Shown: positions 46,583 to 56,264, counted from the stretch's first letter. The stretch is 64,000 nt of DNA from an uncultured Dehalococcoidia bacterium (GCA_958296225.1 OY282456.1:434001-498000); one strand, 5' to 3'. Program-made: numbers and translations. The notes: generated by a model not told the origin, from the sequence alone.

Positions 46583-47059
46583 CTAGGGGTTGGGTTGTGG
46601 CAAGCCGAGGCACTGGCTTTCGATAAAATCAATGACCTCAACAGCTTTGTCCAGGTAGCGTTTTACTTCGCCTGTGGACATAACCGATTGGCCGCCGTGG
46701 GCAATGGAGTTGCGATTTTGCATTATGGCGTCAATGGCCTCTCGTCGGCCGTCGCGTTTGAGAAAATCGCGCAAGTCGCTTCGCCAAGTTTCACTGAAAT
46801 CCCTTGCGACTTGGGCAAATCTTCCGGCATCCGGGTTAGTAATGCGGCTAATTTGCCTGCTGGAGTACCGCACCAAATTGGCATTGTTTGCTCTGCTTGC
46901 ATAGTCTTTATAGACTTCTTGCAGTGCATTTTCCAGAAAGCCGGCCGCCATAATGCACATATAACGCCCCCAATGCGCTTGAATGCTGCTGTCATTAGGG
47001 ACTATGGACAGGAGACGGCTGACTTCGTTCAGCTGTATCCGCAGGCTTTGGTTTTGCAT
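46583..47059 (-). CDS. HEPN-domain protein (MAE_28990/MAE_18760-like)
   Basis: A 158-aa all-helical protein. ATG 47059 follows GGAG by 9 bases and starts one base after the DUF262 stop. The N-terminal helix ends SIQAHWGRYMCIMAAGFLENALQ, typical of the RiboL-PSP/MAE-type HEPN. The catalytic-like motif is QNRNSIAHG (R116-x4-H121). The family comprises predicted RNases found in toxin-antitoxin and defence modules. With DUF262 upstream it forms a tight two-gene operon. Confidence 0.8.
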   Translation of the reverse strand: MQNQSLRIQLNEVSRLLSIVPNDSSIQAHWGRYMCIMAAGFLENALQEVYKDYASRANNANLVRYSSRQISRITNPDAGRFAQVARDFSETWRSDLRDFLKRDGRREAIDAIMQNRNSIAHGGQSVMSTGEVKRYLDKAVEVIDFIESQCLGLPQPNP

Positions 47060-47060
47060 T

Positions 47061-48194
47061 CTACAATTCTCCAAACGCAGCAGCTGCTTTGCTCATCCGG
47101 GTTTGAACCTGGGCAGCTTGGGCGGTGCCGCCGGCAACACTGCTGATGTAGTCTGCATCTTTGAGGAGGGTATCGTGTATTTTCCGCACTACATCATCGT
47201 CTGGCGGGGTACCGTGTTTCCGGTTGATATAGCGTGCCAATTCTACTGCCATCGAGTCAAAGACCGCGGCGTTCAGCTGCGAGCTCCCTTCGGTGCGGAA
47301 AGCCCGGCGGCCTACCGCAACATTGAATGCTCTCATCGTTGCCGTGAAAAGCGAACGGCCTTCGTAAAGAAACTCAATGCTGGGATTGCGGTTCTGCTCA
47401 ACGAAATTGTTCAGAAACCCCTGCATCGGCGCTGCATACTCATGTGCCCGCACATACATCGCCCAAAAGCGCAGTATCAGCTCCTGGTCTTTCTGACGCC
47501 GGCTCTTGGGGCCAAACATAGCGCGCCAATCATCGTTATCATTGAGTTCGCAGACGCTGTCTATCAGCCACCCGCGGTAAAGGGCCTGTCTGATTTCGTG
47601 CGGAGTCAATCGCTCCCCGCCAGTGTTCAAGCGGTGAAAGATATGGAAAATGCTGCTCATTCCATCGTCCGGCGAGTTTTGCCGGACGATGGTGGCATGG
47701 AGGAGCGAATTGTCAAGCCGCTCCTGTTCCCGCTCTTTCAAATCAGCGTACTTCATCCTTTCAAATTCCTGGTTCACGCCGCGCAGGGCAAACGGACGCG
47801 GCTTGGGGCCGTCAGGTGCAACATCTCCGAACACGCCGGAGTAGAAAAACTGCAGGGTTCTGAGGCGCTGCTGACCGTCGATGACCATCAACTTTTCGGT
47901 CTCCGGGTCTTGCGCCAGAAAGATGCCCGGCACCGGCAGCCCCAGCAACAACGATTCGACAAACCGGGACGATTGCTGTAGCGACCATACGAAGCCCCGT
48001 TGAAATCCGGGCACGAATATACTACCGCGCATCACGCGGCGCACCAAGCCTTCCACATCAAAATCAGCGCCGTAGCTGGTAATGTTGTACTGCACCGTCT
48101 CAGCGATGTCGTCCGTCTCAGTGTCGTCATGAACATTTTCGTCCGCGACCATCGCATCTCGAATTTCCGGTCCCAACTCGTTAGTGGTGGTCAT
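47061..48194 (-). CDS. DUF262 (ParB-like nuclease-fold) protein
   Basis: A 377-aa protein. ATG 48194 has GAGGAA ~8 bases upstream; the much longer in-frame extension toward 48848 runs through the neighbouring gene and is rejected. The core is IFVPGFQRGFVWS (Q65, R66), LLLGLPVPGIFLAQ and MVIDGQQRLRTLQFF (D106-G-Q-Q-R110), the ParB/DndE-like motif in DUF262 and GmrS proteins. The helical C-terminal half lacks DUF1524. It may sense modified DNA or nucleotides and switch the HEPN partner, but this is inferred. Confidence 0.85.
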   Translation of the reverse strand: MTTTNELGPEIRDAMVADENVHDDTETDDIAETVQYNITSYGADFDVEGLVRRVMRGSIFVPGFQRGFVWSLQQSSRFVESLLLGLPVPGIFLAQDPETEKLMVIDGQQRLRTLQFFYSGVFGDVAPDGPKPRPFALRGVNQEFERMKYADLKEREQERLDNSLLHATIVRQNSPDDGMSSIFHIFHRLNTGGERLTPHEIRQALYRGWLIDSVCELNDNDDWRAMFGPKSRRQKDQELILRFWAMYVRAHEYAAPMQGFLNNFVEQNRNPSIEFLYEGRSLFTATMRAFNVAVGRRAFRTEGSSQLNAAVFDSMAVELARYINRKHGTPPDDDVVRKIHDTLLKDADYISSVAGGTAQAAQVQTRMSKAAAAFGEL

Positions 48195-48238
48195 TTTGCC
48201 GTTCCTCGCCACCGTATGCTCGCTAGTATAGCACGCTG

Positions 48239-49516
48239 TTACGCCTCCCGCAGCCGGCGCGAGAGCAGGCAGAGGAATACGGCGACCGAGCCGCCTATGC
48301 CCAGGTAGAGGGCCGTCAGGGGCGCGCCGATTTGGGTTACCATCCAGCCGTTCAGCGCGCTGGCCGGGAAGTGGGCCTGGATGGCCAGCACGCGCATTCC
48401 ACCCATCCGTCCCCGATACTCCGGGTCCGAGTTGCCCATTAGCAAGGTCATTACCAGGACCAGTGACACGGAACGACCGATGCCGGTCAGCGCCTTGACG
48501 GCCAGGAGAATGAGCAGAACGGCGATAAAAGGCAGCAGTCCGGGCAGGGTCAGCGTTGCGATGGCGAATAGAATCATCGAGGCGTGCCAGCCGCCGTTGA
48601 CCGCCCACACCAGCCACCGGCCCTGGCGATGCGACCCTGGCCCAATCGCGCTGCCGAAGCCGGCGACCGCCAGCGCGCCGATAACGGCTCCCGCGCCCAT
48701 CGCGCCGTTGAGCAAGCCCAGCACTTCGGGGCCGGCGTGGAGCACGTCCTTGGTGAAAATGGGCATCAACGCCGTGGAGAAGGGGAAGCCGGTTACGTTG
48801 TACATAGCGGCGATGAGCAGCGACATAAACAACTCTTTGCGCTGCCATACGTGGCGCAGGCCGGCGGCGACGCCGATGATGATTTGCCGGGGCGTGGTGT
48901 TGCCGATGGTGGTGTTGCGGGTTCGCACCATCAGGGCCAGGACGCCGCCGACTGCGTAGAGGGCGCCGATGAGGCCGAACAGCCCGCCGGGCGTCAGAGG
49001 CGTGAACAGCAGCCCGCCAAGTACCGGGCCGATGAACTGGGTCAGGTTCTGGCCGAAGCTCAGCATGGCCACGGCGTTAGTGAGGCGGTCGCGCGCAACG
49101 GTGTCGATAAGCAGGGCGTTGGTTACGGGCAGCTCAAAGGTGCGGAAGGCGCCGCCGCCAATAATGATGACGAATATCATCCACACCTGGAGCGCGTCCA
49201 GCAGCATCAGCAGCATCAGCAGGAATCCCAGCGCCGCCGCAATGAACTGCATGACCGCCAGCAGCCGGCGACGGGGCAGCCGGTCCACCACCGCGCCGGC
49301 GAATACGGACAGGAAGGCCAGGCTGAGCGGAGCCGCGCCAGCCAGTCCGACGAGCACGGCGTTGCCGGTGAGCTCCAGTACCAGCCAGAGGATGGCTATG
49401 ACTTCCATCTGCCGGCCGACCATGGCAATGTTGGCGGAAACCCAGACCAGCGAAAAGTCGCGCTGCCGGAAGGAGCCGAAGGTTTGGCTCGCCCGCGCGC
49501 CGAGAAGTGTGGTCAA
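48239..49516 (-). CDS. MFS transporter (MFS_3 type)
   Basis: A 425-aa 12-TM transporter. FRQRDFSLVWVSANIA and GAVVDRLPRRRLLAVMQF (motif A region) resemble the transporter at 36046. TTG 49516 has no strong ribosome site. It is 44 bp upstream of the DUF262 gene on the same strand, but no functional link is evident. Confidence 0.82.
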   Translation of the reverse strand: MTTLLGARASQTFGSFRQRDFSLVWVSANIAMVGRQMEVIAILWLVLELTGNAVLVGLAGAAPLSLAFLSVFAGAVVDRLPRRRLLAVMQFIAAALGFLLMLLMLLDALQVWMIFVIIIGGGAFRTFELPVTNALLIDTVARDRLTNAVAMLSFGQNLTQFIGPVLGGLLFTPLTPGGLFGLIGALYAVGGVLALMVRTRNTTIGNTTPRQIIIGVAAGLRHVWQRKELFMSLLIAAMYNVTGFPFSTALMPIFTKDVLHAGPEVLGLLNGAMGAGAVIGALAVAGFGSAIGPGSHRQGRWLVWAVNGGWHASMILFAIATLTLPGLLPFIAVLLILLAVKALTGIGRSVSLVLVMTLLMGNSDPEYRGRMGGMRVLAIQAHFPASALNGWMVTQIGAPLTALYLGIGGSVAVFLCLLSRRLREA

Positions 49517-49630
49517 CTACTATTATCCCTACCTTATCCGTAATGGCGCGACCGGGGCAAACCGACGGTGATTATAGCATCGCCATCCTGGTTGGGAGCG
49601 CCGGCGGCAGCGCAAGCTAGCGTTCCTTTT

Positions 49631-50388
49631 TAGGGCGTGTCGTCATATTATTTTGGCCCACAGCGCCAAGCCCGTATCCGGCAAATTGCCAGGTATGACG
49701 CCGCATTTTTGGCATACCGTGTCGCCACCTCCCCGCCATTCCTGGAACTTGCCAAACCCGTTCGCCACCAAATGACGCGCCTGGTACAAATCCGCGTCAT
49801 AGTCCTGAGGCTCACGCCGACTCCGCTGCGGCGGTAGCACGGCGTCATGCCATCCGCACGCGCCGCCGCCAGCATCTGATTAGTGCCATATCCCTTGTCA
49901 GCCAGCAGCGCCGCCGCCGGGGTATCATCCGCTATCGTCCCCGACGTTATCACCATCCGCACCGGCATCCCGTGCGCGTCCACCACCGGATGCAGCGTCG
50001 TATTCAGCCCCCTTTAGTGCGACCGACGGCCTGATTCCCGCCCCGGGCGCTCGTGCCGTGCTGGTGTACTTTGATCTAACTGGCGTCAATCAGCAGCCTC
50101 TCAAAATCGGGGTCGTCAACCAGGGCGTCCTGCAATTCGGCCCAGACGTTTTTATTGCGCCCGCGGATCAAGCGGCGGTGGGTGTTGCCCCCAGTCGCCG
50201 TAGTCCGGGGGCCAGTCGCGCCAGGGGGCGCCGGTGCGCAGCACCTAGAACACGGCGTTGATGAAGCGGCGGTTGTTCTGTGCGGGGCACTCCACTTTGC
50301 CCTTGCCGCCGGGGAGCCGGGGTTCCAGGATTTGCCAGGCGCGGTTGGAGATGTCATGACGGTGATAAGTAGCGCTAGCGGTGGACAC
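49631..50388 (-). pseudogene. Decayed IS5-family transposase with left IS end
   Basis: Starting near GTG 50388, the fragments read YHRHDISNRAWQILEPRLPG, GKVECPAQNNRRFINAVF, then a TAG (50245-50247). Later pieces in other frames give VDAHGMPVRMVITSGTIADD, ALLADKGYGTNQM, DYDADLYQARHLVANGF and KNAASYLAI. All are IS5-type transposase blocks, so at least three frameshifts and a nonsense mutation inactivated it. The terminal sequence TAGGGCGTGTCGTCA is at 49631-49645. No matching inverted end is found on the right, so the copy is truncated. Confidence 0.9.
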
Positions 50389-50543
50389 GGGACAGCCCTC
50401 CTGGTTGCAGATTGCGGCTAACAGCAGCGATACCCTGCCGGTATTCTGAAATTTGCCCGAGCCGTGCAATTCGGCAGCCGTCCTCACTGGCGCTGCTGCG
50501 GCCCGCTATAATTGAAGTAACCGACAGCAGTAGGAGGACTCTT

Positions 50544-51080
50544 TTGATTCGCAGCATTGATGGCAAGTCGCCGCAGATTCATCCCAGCGTGTTTGTCAGC
50601 GAAGCCGCCTATATCGTGGGCGACGTTATCATCGGCGAGGGCACCAGCATCTGGCCGGGCGCGGTGATTCGCGGCGATTACGGCCGCATCATCATCGGGA
50701 GGAACTGCTCAATCCAGGACAATTGCGTGCTGCACACCGACGACTATCTGGAGCTGGGCGACAATGTACTGATGACCCACGGCGCGGTGGTGCATGGCGG
50801 CCGCATCGGCAACAACGTGATGATTGGCGTGAACGCCGTGTGCCTGGAGGACTGCCAGGTGGGCGACTATGTGCTGATTGGGGCCGGAGCCATCGTAACC
50901 GGCACGCCCATCCCCAACGAGTCGCTGGTGATTGGCGTGCCGGGGCGGATTCGCGAGCTGCCGGCGGTGCACCGGCAACGGCTGGAAGACCCCACGGCGC
51001 GCTACCGGGAGAACGCCAAACGGTTCATCGCCGCCGGGTTGGGTTTGCAGATTCCGGCGATGGGTGCGCCCGTGTCCTAG
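50544..51080 (+). CDS. Gamma-carbonic anhydrase family protein
   Basis: A 178-aa left-handed beta-helix. TTG 50544 is chosen because AGGAGGA sits 6 bases upstream; longer frames have no ribosome site. Zinc ligands are H64 (CVLH), H79 and H84 (MTHGAVVHG). Repeated hexapeptides IGxxxx run from residue 25 to 140. Related proteins are Cam-like anhydrases or YrdA-type proteins; activity needs testing. A TATAAT at 50507-50512 could be its -10. The gene's end overlaps that of dnaE by four bases (convergent). Confidence 0.88.
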   Translation: MIRSIDGKSPQIHPSVFVSEAAYIVGDVIIGEGTSIWPGAVIRGDYGRIIIGRNCSIQDNCVLHTDDYLELGDNVLMTHGAVVHGGRIGNNVMIGVNAVCLEDCQVGDYVLIGAGAIVTGTPIPNESLVIGVPGRIRELPAVHRQRLEDPTARYRENAKRFIAAGLGLQIPAMGAPVS

Positions 51081-54000
51081 CGGCGGTATTCGGCGCAGCC
51101 TTCGCCCAGCAGTTCCTGGAGGCGCTGCCGCAATTCGTCGCAGCCGCCGGTGGAGACGGTGGGTATCTCCATCAGCACGCGCCGGCCCTCTTTGAGGTAC
51201 AGTTCCACGTACACTTTATCGTCGCCGGTGTATTCCAGCATTACGCGGATGGCCTGGCGCAGGCGATAGCGGTCTTCATCCGGGTCGTCGGTTTCGGCCA
51301 TTTTGATGAGCATCCCGGCGTCCCGGCTGCCGTTGGCAGAGGGCGCGGCGGGCGGCGCGGGGCTGGCCGCCGCTTTGGCGCCGTTCCCGCCGCTGTTGGC
51401 GCGTGATGGACGCGATGCGGGCGCCGGCGGCTCCGGCTCAATCGGTATGGTCGGTATTGGCTGGTCAGGGAGTTGGTATTCCTGGGCGTCGTAGCAAGAC
51501 AGGGAGAAGTCGTCGCCCCGGATTTGCAGACGGCCGGTTACCCGGGCCACGCTGCCGGGCTGCCAGACGTGGGCGGTTTTTTCCAGGGAGTCGGGCCACA
51601 CCATCGTTTCCACCTGGCCCCCCACCAAAGCCAGGTCCACCCGCAGAAACTTTCGGTTGTCTTTGGTGTAGCGTTCGGAGACTGCGGAGACGTGGCCCAG
51701 CAGCGTAACCGTGCTGCTAATCATATCCTCGTGCAGCTGCTCCACGGAGTTGTAGGCGTCGCCCGGATTAACGGCGGCCAGGGCGAGCAGCGGGTTGTAG
51801 GAAACGGCGAAGCCCAGGTATTCTTTTTCCCAGGTTGCTTTTTCCTGGGGGGAATAGTCGGGCTGGGCAGCGTCCAGCTCCAGTAGCGTGCCCCCGGCGC
51901 TGCTGTCCATTTCCTCGCCAAACATACCGAATTGCCCGGAGTTGCGGTTGCGCGTCTCCTGCTGCGCCACGGTCCAGATGCGGTCCAGGCTGCTGACGAC
52001 GGCGGAACGGGGGGCCAGCGAATCGAAAGCGCCGGCCTTGGCCAGAGCATCCAGCGTGCGCCGGTTCAGGTTTGACACGTCAACCCGGCGGCAAAAGTCG
52101 CTGACCGAAGCGTAGGGGCCCCGGGCCTCACGCTCGGCTACGATGGGTTTGACGGCGCCCTCGCCGACGGATTTCACGGCGGCCAGGCCGATGCGCAGGG
52201 AGTTGTCCGACTTGCCGGCGGATTTGTCGATGGTGTAGAGCACGCCGGAGCTGTTGACATCGGGCAGGCTGATGCCGATGCCCATGCGGGTGCATTCGTT
52301 GATTGAGGCGACGTAGCGGTCGCCGTGGTCCAGGCGGCAGTTGAGGACGGACGCCATGTATTCCAGGGAATGATGGGTCTTGAAGTAGGCCGTCCAGTAG
52401 GAAATCAGGCCGTAGCTGACGCTGTGGGCCTTGTTGAAAGCGTAGCCCGCAAAGGGTTCAATGAGGCTGAAAATCTCGGCGCCCATTTGCTCGGTATAGC
52501 CCTGCTGGATGGCCCCGGAGACGAAGCGGTTGCGCTCCTCAGCCATCAGCTCGGGTATCTTCTTGCCCATGGCCTTGCGCACGATGTCGGCCTCGCCCAG
52601 GCTGTAGCCGGCGAAGTTTTGCAGGATGTGGAGCACCTGGTCCTGATAGACGATGACGCCATAGGTTTCGTCCAGCAGTTCCTTCATGCTGGGATGGGGG
52701 TAGGACACCTGCTCGCGCCCGTGCTTGGAGCGGATGAAGCGGTCAATGTGCTCCATCGGGCCGGGGCGGTAGAGGGCAATCATGGCGGCGATGTCGCCCA
52801 GGTCAGAGGGCTTCAACTCTTTGATGTAGCGCTGCATCCCGGCGCTTTCCAGCTGGAACAGGTCGGCGGTGTTGCCTGTGCTCAGCAGGTCGTAGGTCTC
52901 TTCATCCTCCAGCGTCAGGCGGCTCAGGTCAATGCGGATGCCCCGTTCCTCGTCCAGCAACTTGATGGTTCGGTCCAATATGGTCAGGTTAGTCAGGCCC
53001 AGGAAGTCCATTTTGAGGAGTCCCAGCTTGGCTACCGGGTCCATGGAATACTGGGTCATCATCACCGGGCTGTTCTCGTCGCCACGGGCGGGGCGTTGCA
53101 AGGGCACGGTGTCGGCCAGCGGCTCGTCCGCGATGAGAACGCCGGCGGCGTGGGTGCTGACGTGATGAACGATGCCCTCCAGAGCCTGGGCGTTGTCCAC
53201 CAGCTGGCGGATGGGCTGGTCGGTTTGGTAGCTCTGTTCCAGCTCCGGGTTGGCCGTCATAGCGTCGGCGAGGGTGCGGGACTTGAAGGGAACCATGCGG
53301 GCGATGCGGTCAACGTCGCCATAGCTCATGCCCAGACCCCGGCCCACGTCGCGCAGGGCGGCCTTGGGCCCCATGGTGCCGAAGGTGATAATCTGCGCCA
53401 CCCGGTCGCTGCCGTAGCGGTCAATGACGTAGCGCAGCACTTCGTCCCGCCGGTCGTCCTGGAAGTCCATATCTATATCGGGCATTTCCTTGCGCTCGAA
53501 GTTCAGGAACCGCTCGAACACCAGACGATATTCCATCGGGTCAATGTCGGTGATGCCCAGGCAGTAGAGGACGACGCTGGCGGCGGCGCTGCCGCGAACG
53601 CCGAACAGGATTTGCTGCCGGCGCACGAAGGAAATGATGTCCCAAACCACCAGGAAATAGTTGGCGAAACTGGTCTGCCGCACTACCTCCAGTTCGTACT
53701 CCATACGGGCGCGGGCGGCATCGTTATTGTGGCCGTAACGCCTGTTGAATCCCTCCCAACAGAGGCCCTCCAGGTAGGCGTCGGCGTCCTCGTTGTTGGG
53801 GGTAGGATAGCGGGGCAGGTGCATTTGCCCGAATCCTAAAGACACGTCGCACTGCTGGGCGACTTCGCCGGTGATGTCCAGGGCCCGGGGATAATCGGAG
53901 AACAGGGCGGCCATCTCCGCCGGCGTCTTGATATAGTAAGAGGAATCCTCCATCCGCAGGCGTTTTTCATCAAGGACGTTGGTGCCGGTCTGGATGCAGA

Positions 54001-54655
54001 TGTACACGTCCTGAAACTCATAGTCGGCCTGCCGGACGTAATGGGCATCGTTGGTTACCAGGAGCGGGATGCGGGTTTCGTTGTGCAGACGAATCAGGCC
54101 GTCGTTAATCCGGGGCAGCTGGGGGATGTGCTCGTGGCGCTGCAATTCGAGGAAGTAGTTTTCGCCGAAAAGCTCGCGATACCAGCCCACCTGCTGCCTG
54201 GCGGCGTCATAGTTGCCGTCGGCCAACAAAATGGGCACCTCCGCCGATGGGCAGCCGGACAGGCAAATCAGCCCCTGCCGGTACTGCTCCAGCAGCTCTT
54301 TGTCAATCCGGGGGCGGTAGTGAAAACCTTCCAGATGCGAGCGAGTTACCAGCTGGAGCAGGTTGCGGTAGCCGGTGTTGTCTTTGGCGATGAGCACCAG
54401 GTGGTTGGCGGTGCGCTCGTTGGGCGTGCGGTCACGGCGGCTGCCGTGGGCGACGTACAACTCGCAGCCGATTATCGGCTTGATGCCGGCCTCTTTGCAT
54501 TCGGAGTAGAAATCAACCACCCCGTAGAGCGAACCGTGGTCGGTGATGCTCATGGCGTCCATGCCGAGCTCGCGAGTGTGGCTCACCAGGTCCGGGATGC
54601 GGCTGATGCCGTCGAGCATACTGTATTCGGTGTGGGTGTGCAGATGGGTGAACAC
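51077..54655 (-). CDS. dnaE: DNA polymerase III subunit alpha
   Basis: A 1192-aa replicative polymerase. GTG 54655 gives the correct N-terminus FTHLHTHTEYSMLDG of the PHP domain. Catalytic aspartates are D393 and D395 (MPDIDMDFQDD), and ETYGVIVYQDQVLHI, FNKAHSVSYG and an OB-fold with TLLGHVSAVSERYTKDNRKF follow. The proline/alanine-rich linker around residue 1090 precedes a ~90-residue C-terminal domain. The polymerase and PHP residues look intact. It is the only large replication gene in the window. Confidence 0.96.
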   Translation of the reverse strand: MFTHLHTHTEYSMLDGISRIPDLVSHTRELGMDAMSITDHGSLYGVVDFYSECKEAGIKPIIGCELYVAHGSRRDRTPNERTANHLVLIAKDNTGYRNLLQLVTRSHLEGFHYRPRIDKELLEQYRQGLICLSGCPSAEVPILLADGNYDAARQQVGWYRELFGENYFLELQRHEHIPQLPRINDGLIRLHNETRIPLLVTNDAHYVRQADYEFQDVYICIQTGTNVLDEKRLRMEDSSYYIKTPAEMAALFSDYPRALDITGEVAQQCDVSLGFGQMHLPRYPTPNNEDADAYLEGLCWEGFNRRYGHNNDAARARMEYELEVVRQTSFANYFLVVWDIISFVRRQQILFGVRGSAAASVVLYCLGITDIDPMEYRLVFERFLNFERKEMPDIDMDFQDDRRDEVLRYVIDRYGSDRVAQIITFGTMGPKAALRDVGRGLGMSYGDVDRIARMVPFKSRTLADAMTANPELEQSYQTDQPIRQLVDNAQALEGIVHHVSTHAAGVLIADEPLADTVPLQRPARGDENSPVMMTQYSMDPVAKLGLLKMDFLGLTNLTILDRTIKLLDEERGIRIDLSRLTLEDEETYDLLSTGNTADLFQLESAGMQRYIKELKPSDLGDIAAMIALYRPGPMEHIDRFIRSKHGREQVSYPHPSMKELLDETYGVIVYQDQVLHILQNFAGYSLGEADIVRKAMGKKIPELMAEERNRFVSGAIQQGYTEQMGAEIFSLIEPFAGYAFNKAHSVSYGLISYWTAYFKTHHSLEYMASVLNCRLDHGDRYVASINECTRMGIGISLPDVNSSGVLYTIDKSAGKSDNSLRIGLAAVKSVGEGAVKPIVAEREARGPYASVSDFCRRVDVSNLNRRTLDALAKAGAFDSLAPRSAVVSSLDRIWTVAQQETRNRNSGQFGMFGEEMDSSAGGTLLELDAAQPDYSPQEKATWEKEYLGFAVSYNPLLALAAVNPGDAYNSVEQLHEDMISSTVTLLGHVSAVSERYTKDNRKFLRVDLALVGGQVETMVWPDSLEKTAHVWQPGSVARVTGRLQIRGDDFSLSCYDAQEYQLPDQPIPTIPIEPEPPAPASRPSRANSGGNGAKAAASPAPPAAPSANGSRDAGMLIKMAETDDPDEDRYRLRQAIRVMLEYTGDDKVYVELYLKEGRRVLMEIPTVSTGGCDELRQRLQELLGEGCAEYRR

Positions 54656-54791
54656 GATAGCGCAACCTGACGGTGGGGCAGTATGGAGCCGGCTGGCGGC
54701 GACTCTATGATAGCAGTCAGCGCCGCCGGCGGTCAGCAATCTTATGTCATTGCCGCTATGCCGCTGCCGAATCGCTCTCTTTAAATACGCT

Positions 54792-54815
54792 CCCGCCGCA
54801 CAAAACGGCGGCGGG
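54792..54815. terminator. GC-rich hairpin upstream of dnaE
   Basis: CCCGCCG (54792-54798) pairs with CGGCGGG (54809-54815). It may end minus-strand transcription from the UGSC region before dnaE. No T-run is present, so the call is tentative. The rest of 54656-54892 shows no gene. Confidence 0.35.
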
Positions 54816-54892
54816 CCGGGCGATGAGATGCGGCCGGGCGACTGCCCCGGCGGGAATAACCCGGAGTCGGGCCTACCGGACAGCAGCGCGGG

Positions 54893-55057
54893 CTATGGTG
54901 GCAAGGGCGGAACTGCCTCCGTCGGGGGCGGCGTGCTGGCAACCCGGAGCAATTCCTCTCCTTCCGGCGTGCCGGGTTCGGCGTGCCTCAGACCGGATAC
55001 CCGCGCCAGCGTCGCCTCATATTCCGCTTCCGTGCGGACTGGCTTGATGCTGCACAT
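54893..55057 (-). pseudogene. Truncated HigA-like antitoxin N-terminus (54 aa)
   Basis: GGAGGTATCGGCG precedes ATG 55057, so translation is likely. The first 38 residues, MCSIKPVRTEAEYEATLARV then SGLRHAEPGTPEGEELL, match the N-terminus of HigA-family antitoxins (…PIRTEADYEAAL…AEPGTPEGDEL). The following 16 residues (STPPPTEAVPPLPP) are not homologous and the HTH domain is absent. No toxin lies beside it. It is a fragment of a former toxin-antitoxin module or a repurposed small protein. Confidence 0.5.
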
Positions 55058-55089
55058 CGCCGATACCTCCAAACGTCAAACCGGACAAG

Positions 55090-56163
55090 CTACCCCGGAA
55101 CCTCAATTTTCTGCGTCACCACACGGGTTACGCCCCAGCCGGCCAGCCAGGCCGAGTGACGTCCGTCGCCGCCGGCCACCACAATCACGATGTCGTCGGC
55201 CTGGGGCGCGATGGGCACCATAGTATCGGGCTTGCTGTCGTCAATCCAGGCCGGATAGTTGCGGTTGCCCCAATGGCCCAGGCCGGACAGTTCGGCGATG
55301 GACATTCGGGCGTTGGCGTAAATGTACTCGCGGACGTCTTTCTTGGTCAGGCCGTCGGCGGCGATTTCGGCGGCGTGCTCCGGGCTGATTACCAGCGTTA
55401 CCTGCGCCCCGGTGCCAATCTGGTAGTAGTTGGAAAAGCCGGTGGCCCGCGTTCCCTGCACCAGCGTGTTCAGCACGTCGATGCCCCGCGATACGGTGGT
55501 TTCCATAATGGGATAGAAAGCGCGGATGGCGTGGAGCGTAACCATACTGTCGCCGGGGTCGAGGCCCAGCTCCACGTGGCGCGGTTCCCAGGGGCTGCGC
55601 GCCTCGTTTTCGGCGAAGCAGAAGGAATAACGGCCCGGCATTGCCAGCGTCGCCTTGTCCATATCGCCGATGATGAGGCCGGCCACGTTGCGGACGAACA
55701 GGCGCAGGGCGCGGCCGATGGTGGCGTTGGCCCGGTAGCCGGGGCCGAAGCAGCCGGAGTCGGCGTTGATGCCCAACCGTTCCGCAATCGGGCCGTTGAC
55801 GATAATCACCGGAGCCGCGCCGCCCGTGGTCGCCTGGCAGCCGGCCAGGTTGAAGGCCGGCTGCAACGCCGCTTTCACGCCGGCTACCACTACCGGGAAA
55901 TACTCAGGACGGCAGCCGGCCATCACCGCGTTGATGGCGACCTTTTCGATGCTGACCTCGGCGTTGGAGGGCTGGGCCACCCCCAGGGATTGGGACGGGT
56001 CTTCACCCCACGGCCCCAGCATCCGGCGGACAGCATCCTCGGTGGCCGGCACGACGGGCATACCGTCGGTCCAGCCCTGCTCTTCGTAGTAATCCTGTAT
56101 CGCATCGTAAGAGTCGGGAACGTCGATACGCCGGGAAGTAAGGGCAGGGATGTTGCTGGTCAT
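55090..56163 (-). CDS. UGSC-locus partner protein, unknown function
   Basis: A 357-aa soluble protein with GGAG 9 bases before ATG 56163. It has several conserved-looking cysteines: MAGCRPEYFPVV, NLAGCQATTGGAAPVIIVNG and SGCFGPGYRANATIGRALRL. The segment NVAGLIIGDMDKATLAMPGR and the C-terminal VVAGGDGRHSAWLAGWGVTR suggest a metabolite-binding alpha/beta fold. I recall such proteins being encoded next to UGSC-motif (seleno)proteins, here 135 bp apart on the same strand. Together they may form one oxidoreductase or carbon-compound processing unit; this is inference. Confidence 0.7.
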   Translation of the reverse strand: MTSNIPALTSRRIDVPDSYDAIQDYYEEQGWTDGMPVVPATEDAVRRMLGPWGEDPSQSLGVAQPSNAEVSIEKVAINAVMAGCRPEYFPVVVAGVKAALQPAFNLAGCQATTGGAAPVIIVNGPIAERLGINADSGCFGPGYRANATIGRALRLFVRNVAGLIIGDMDKATLAMPGRYSFCFAENEARSPWEPRHVELGLDPGDSMVTLHAIRAFYPIMETTVSRGIDVLNTLVQGTRATGFSNYYQIGTGAQVTLVISPEHAAEIAADGLTKKDVREYIYANARMSIAELSGLGHWGNRNYPAWIDDSKPDTMVPIAPQADDIVIVVAGGDGRHSAWLAGWGVTRVVTQKIEVPG

Positions 56164-56236
56164 AGGGCAATGCTCCAAAAGCGGGGTAGGTTCAGAGTAC
56201 CCGGTATGACGGGACAGAACCGGGCGGAACTAGAAT

Positions 56237-56264
56237 ATAGGGGCGAATCCGCATTCGCCCCTAT
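56237..56264. repeat. Palindromic intergenic element ATAGGGGCGAAT-CCGC-ATTCGCCCCTAT
   Basis: The longest copy of this family: a perfect 12-bp stem with a CCGC loop, in the gap between the selenoprotein gene and its partner. Sisters are at 5557 and 24271. It may modulate partner expression. Confidence 0.75.

Noticed and set aside
47061..48848. Extension of the DUF262 frame to 595 residues
   Set aside because: The extra N-terminus runs through the MFS gene in another frame and has low-complexity Arg/Gly content; ATG 48194 has a ribosome site.
50245..50247. In-frame TAG in the IS5 transposase as a recoded codon
   Set aside because: Several additional frameshifts show simple decay; no recoding signal is seen.
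49631..50540. Complete IS5 element
   Set aside because: Only one terminal sequence could be found; no inverted partner occurs before the gamma-carbonic anhydrase gene.
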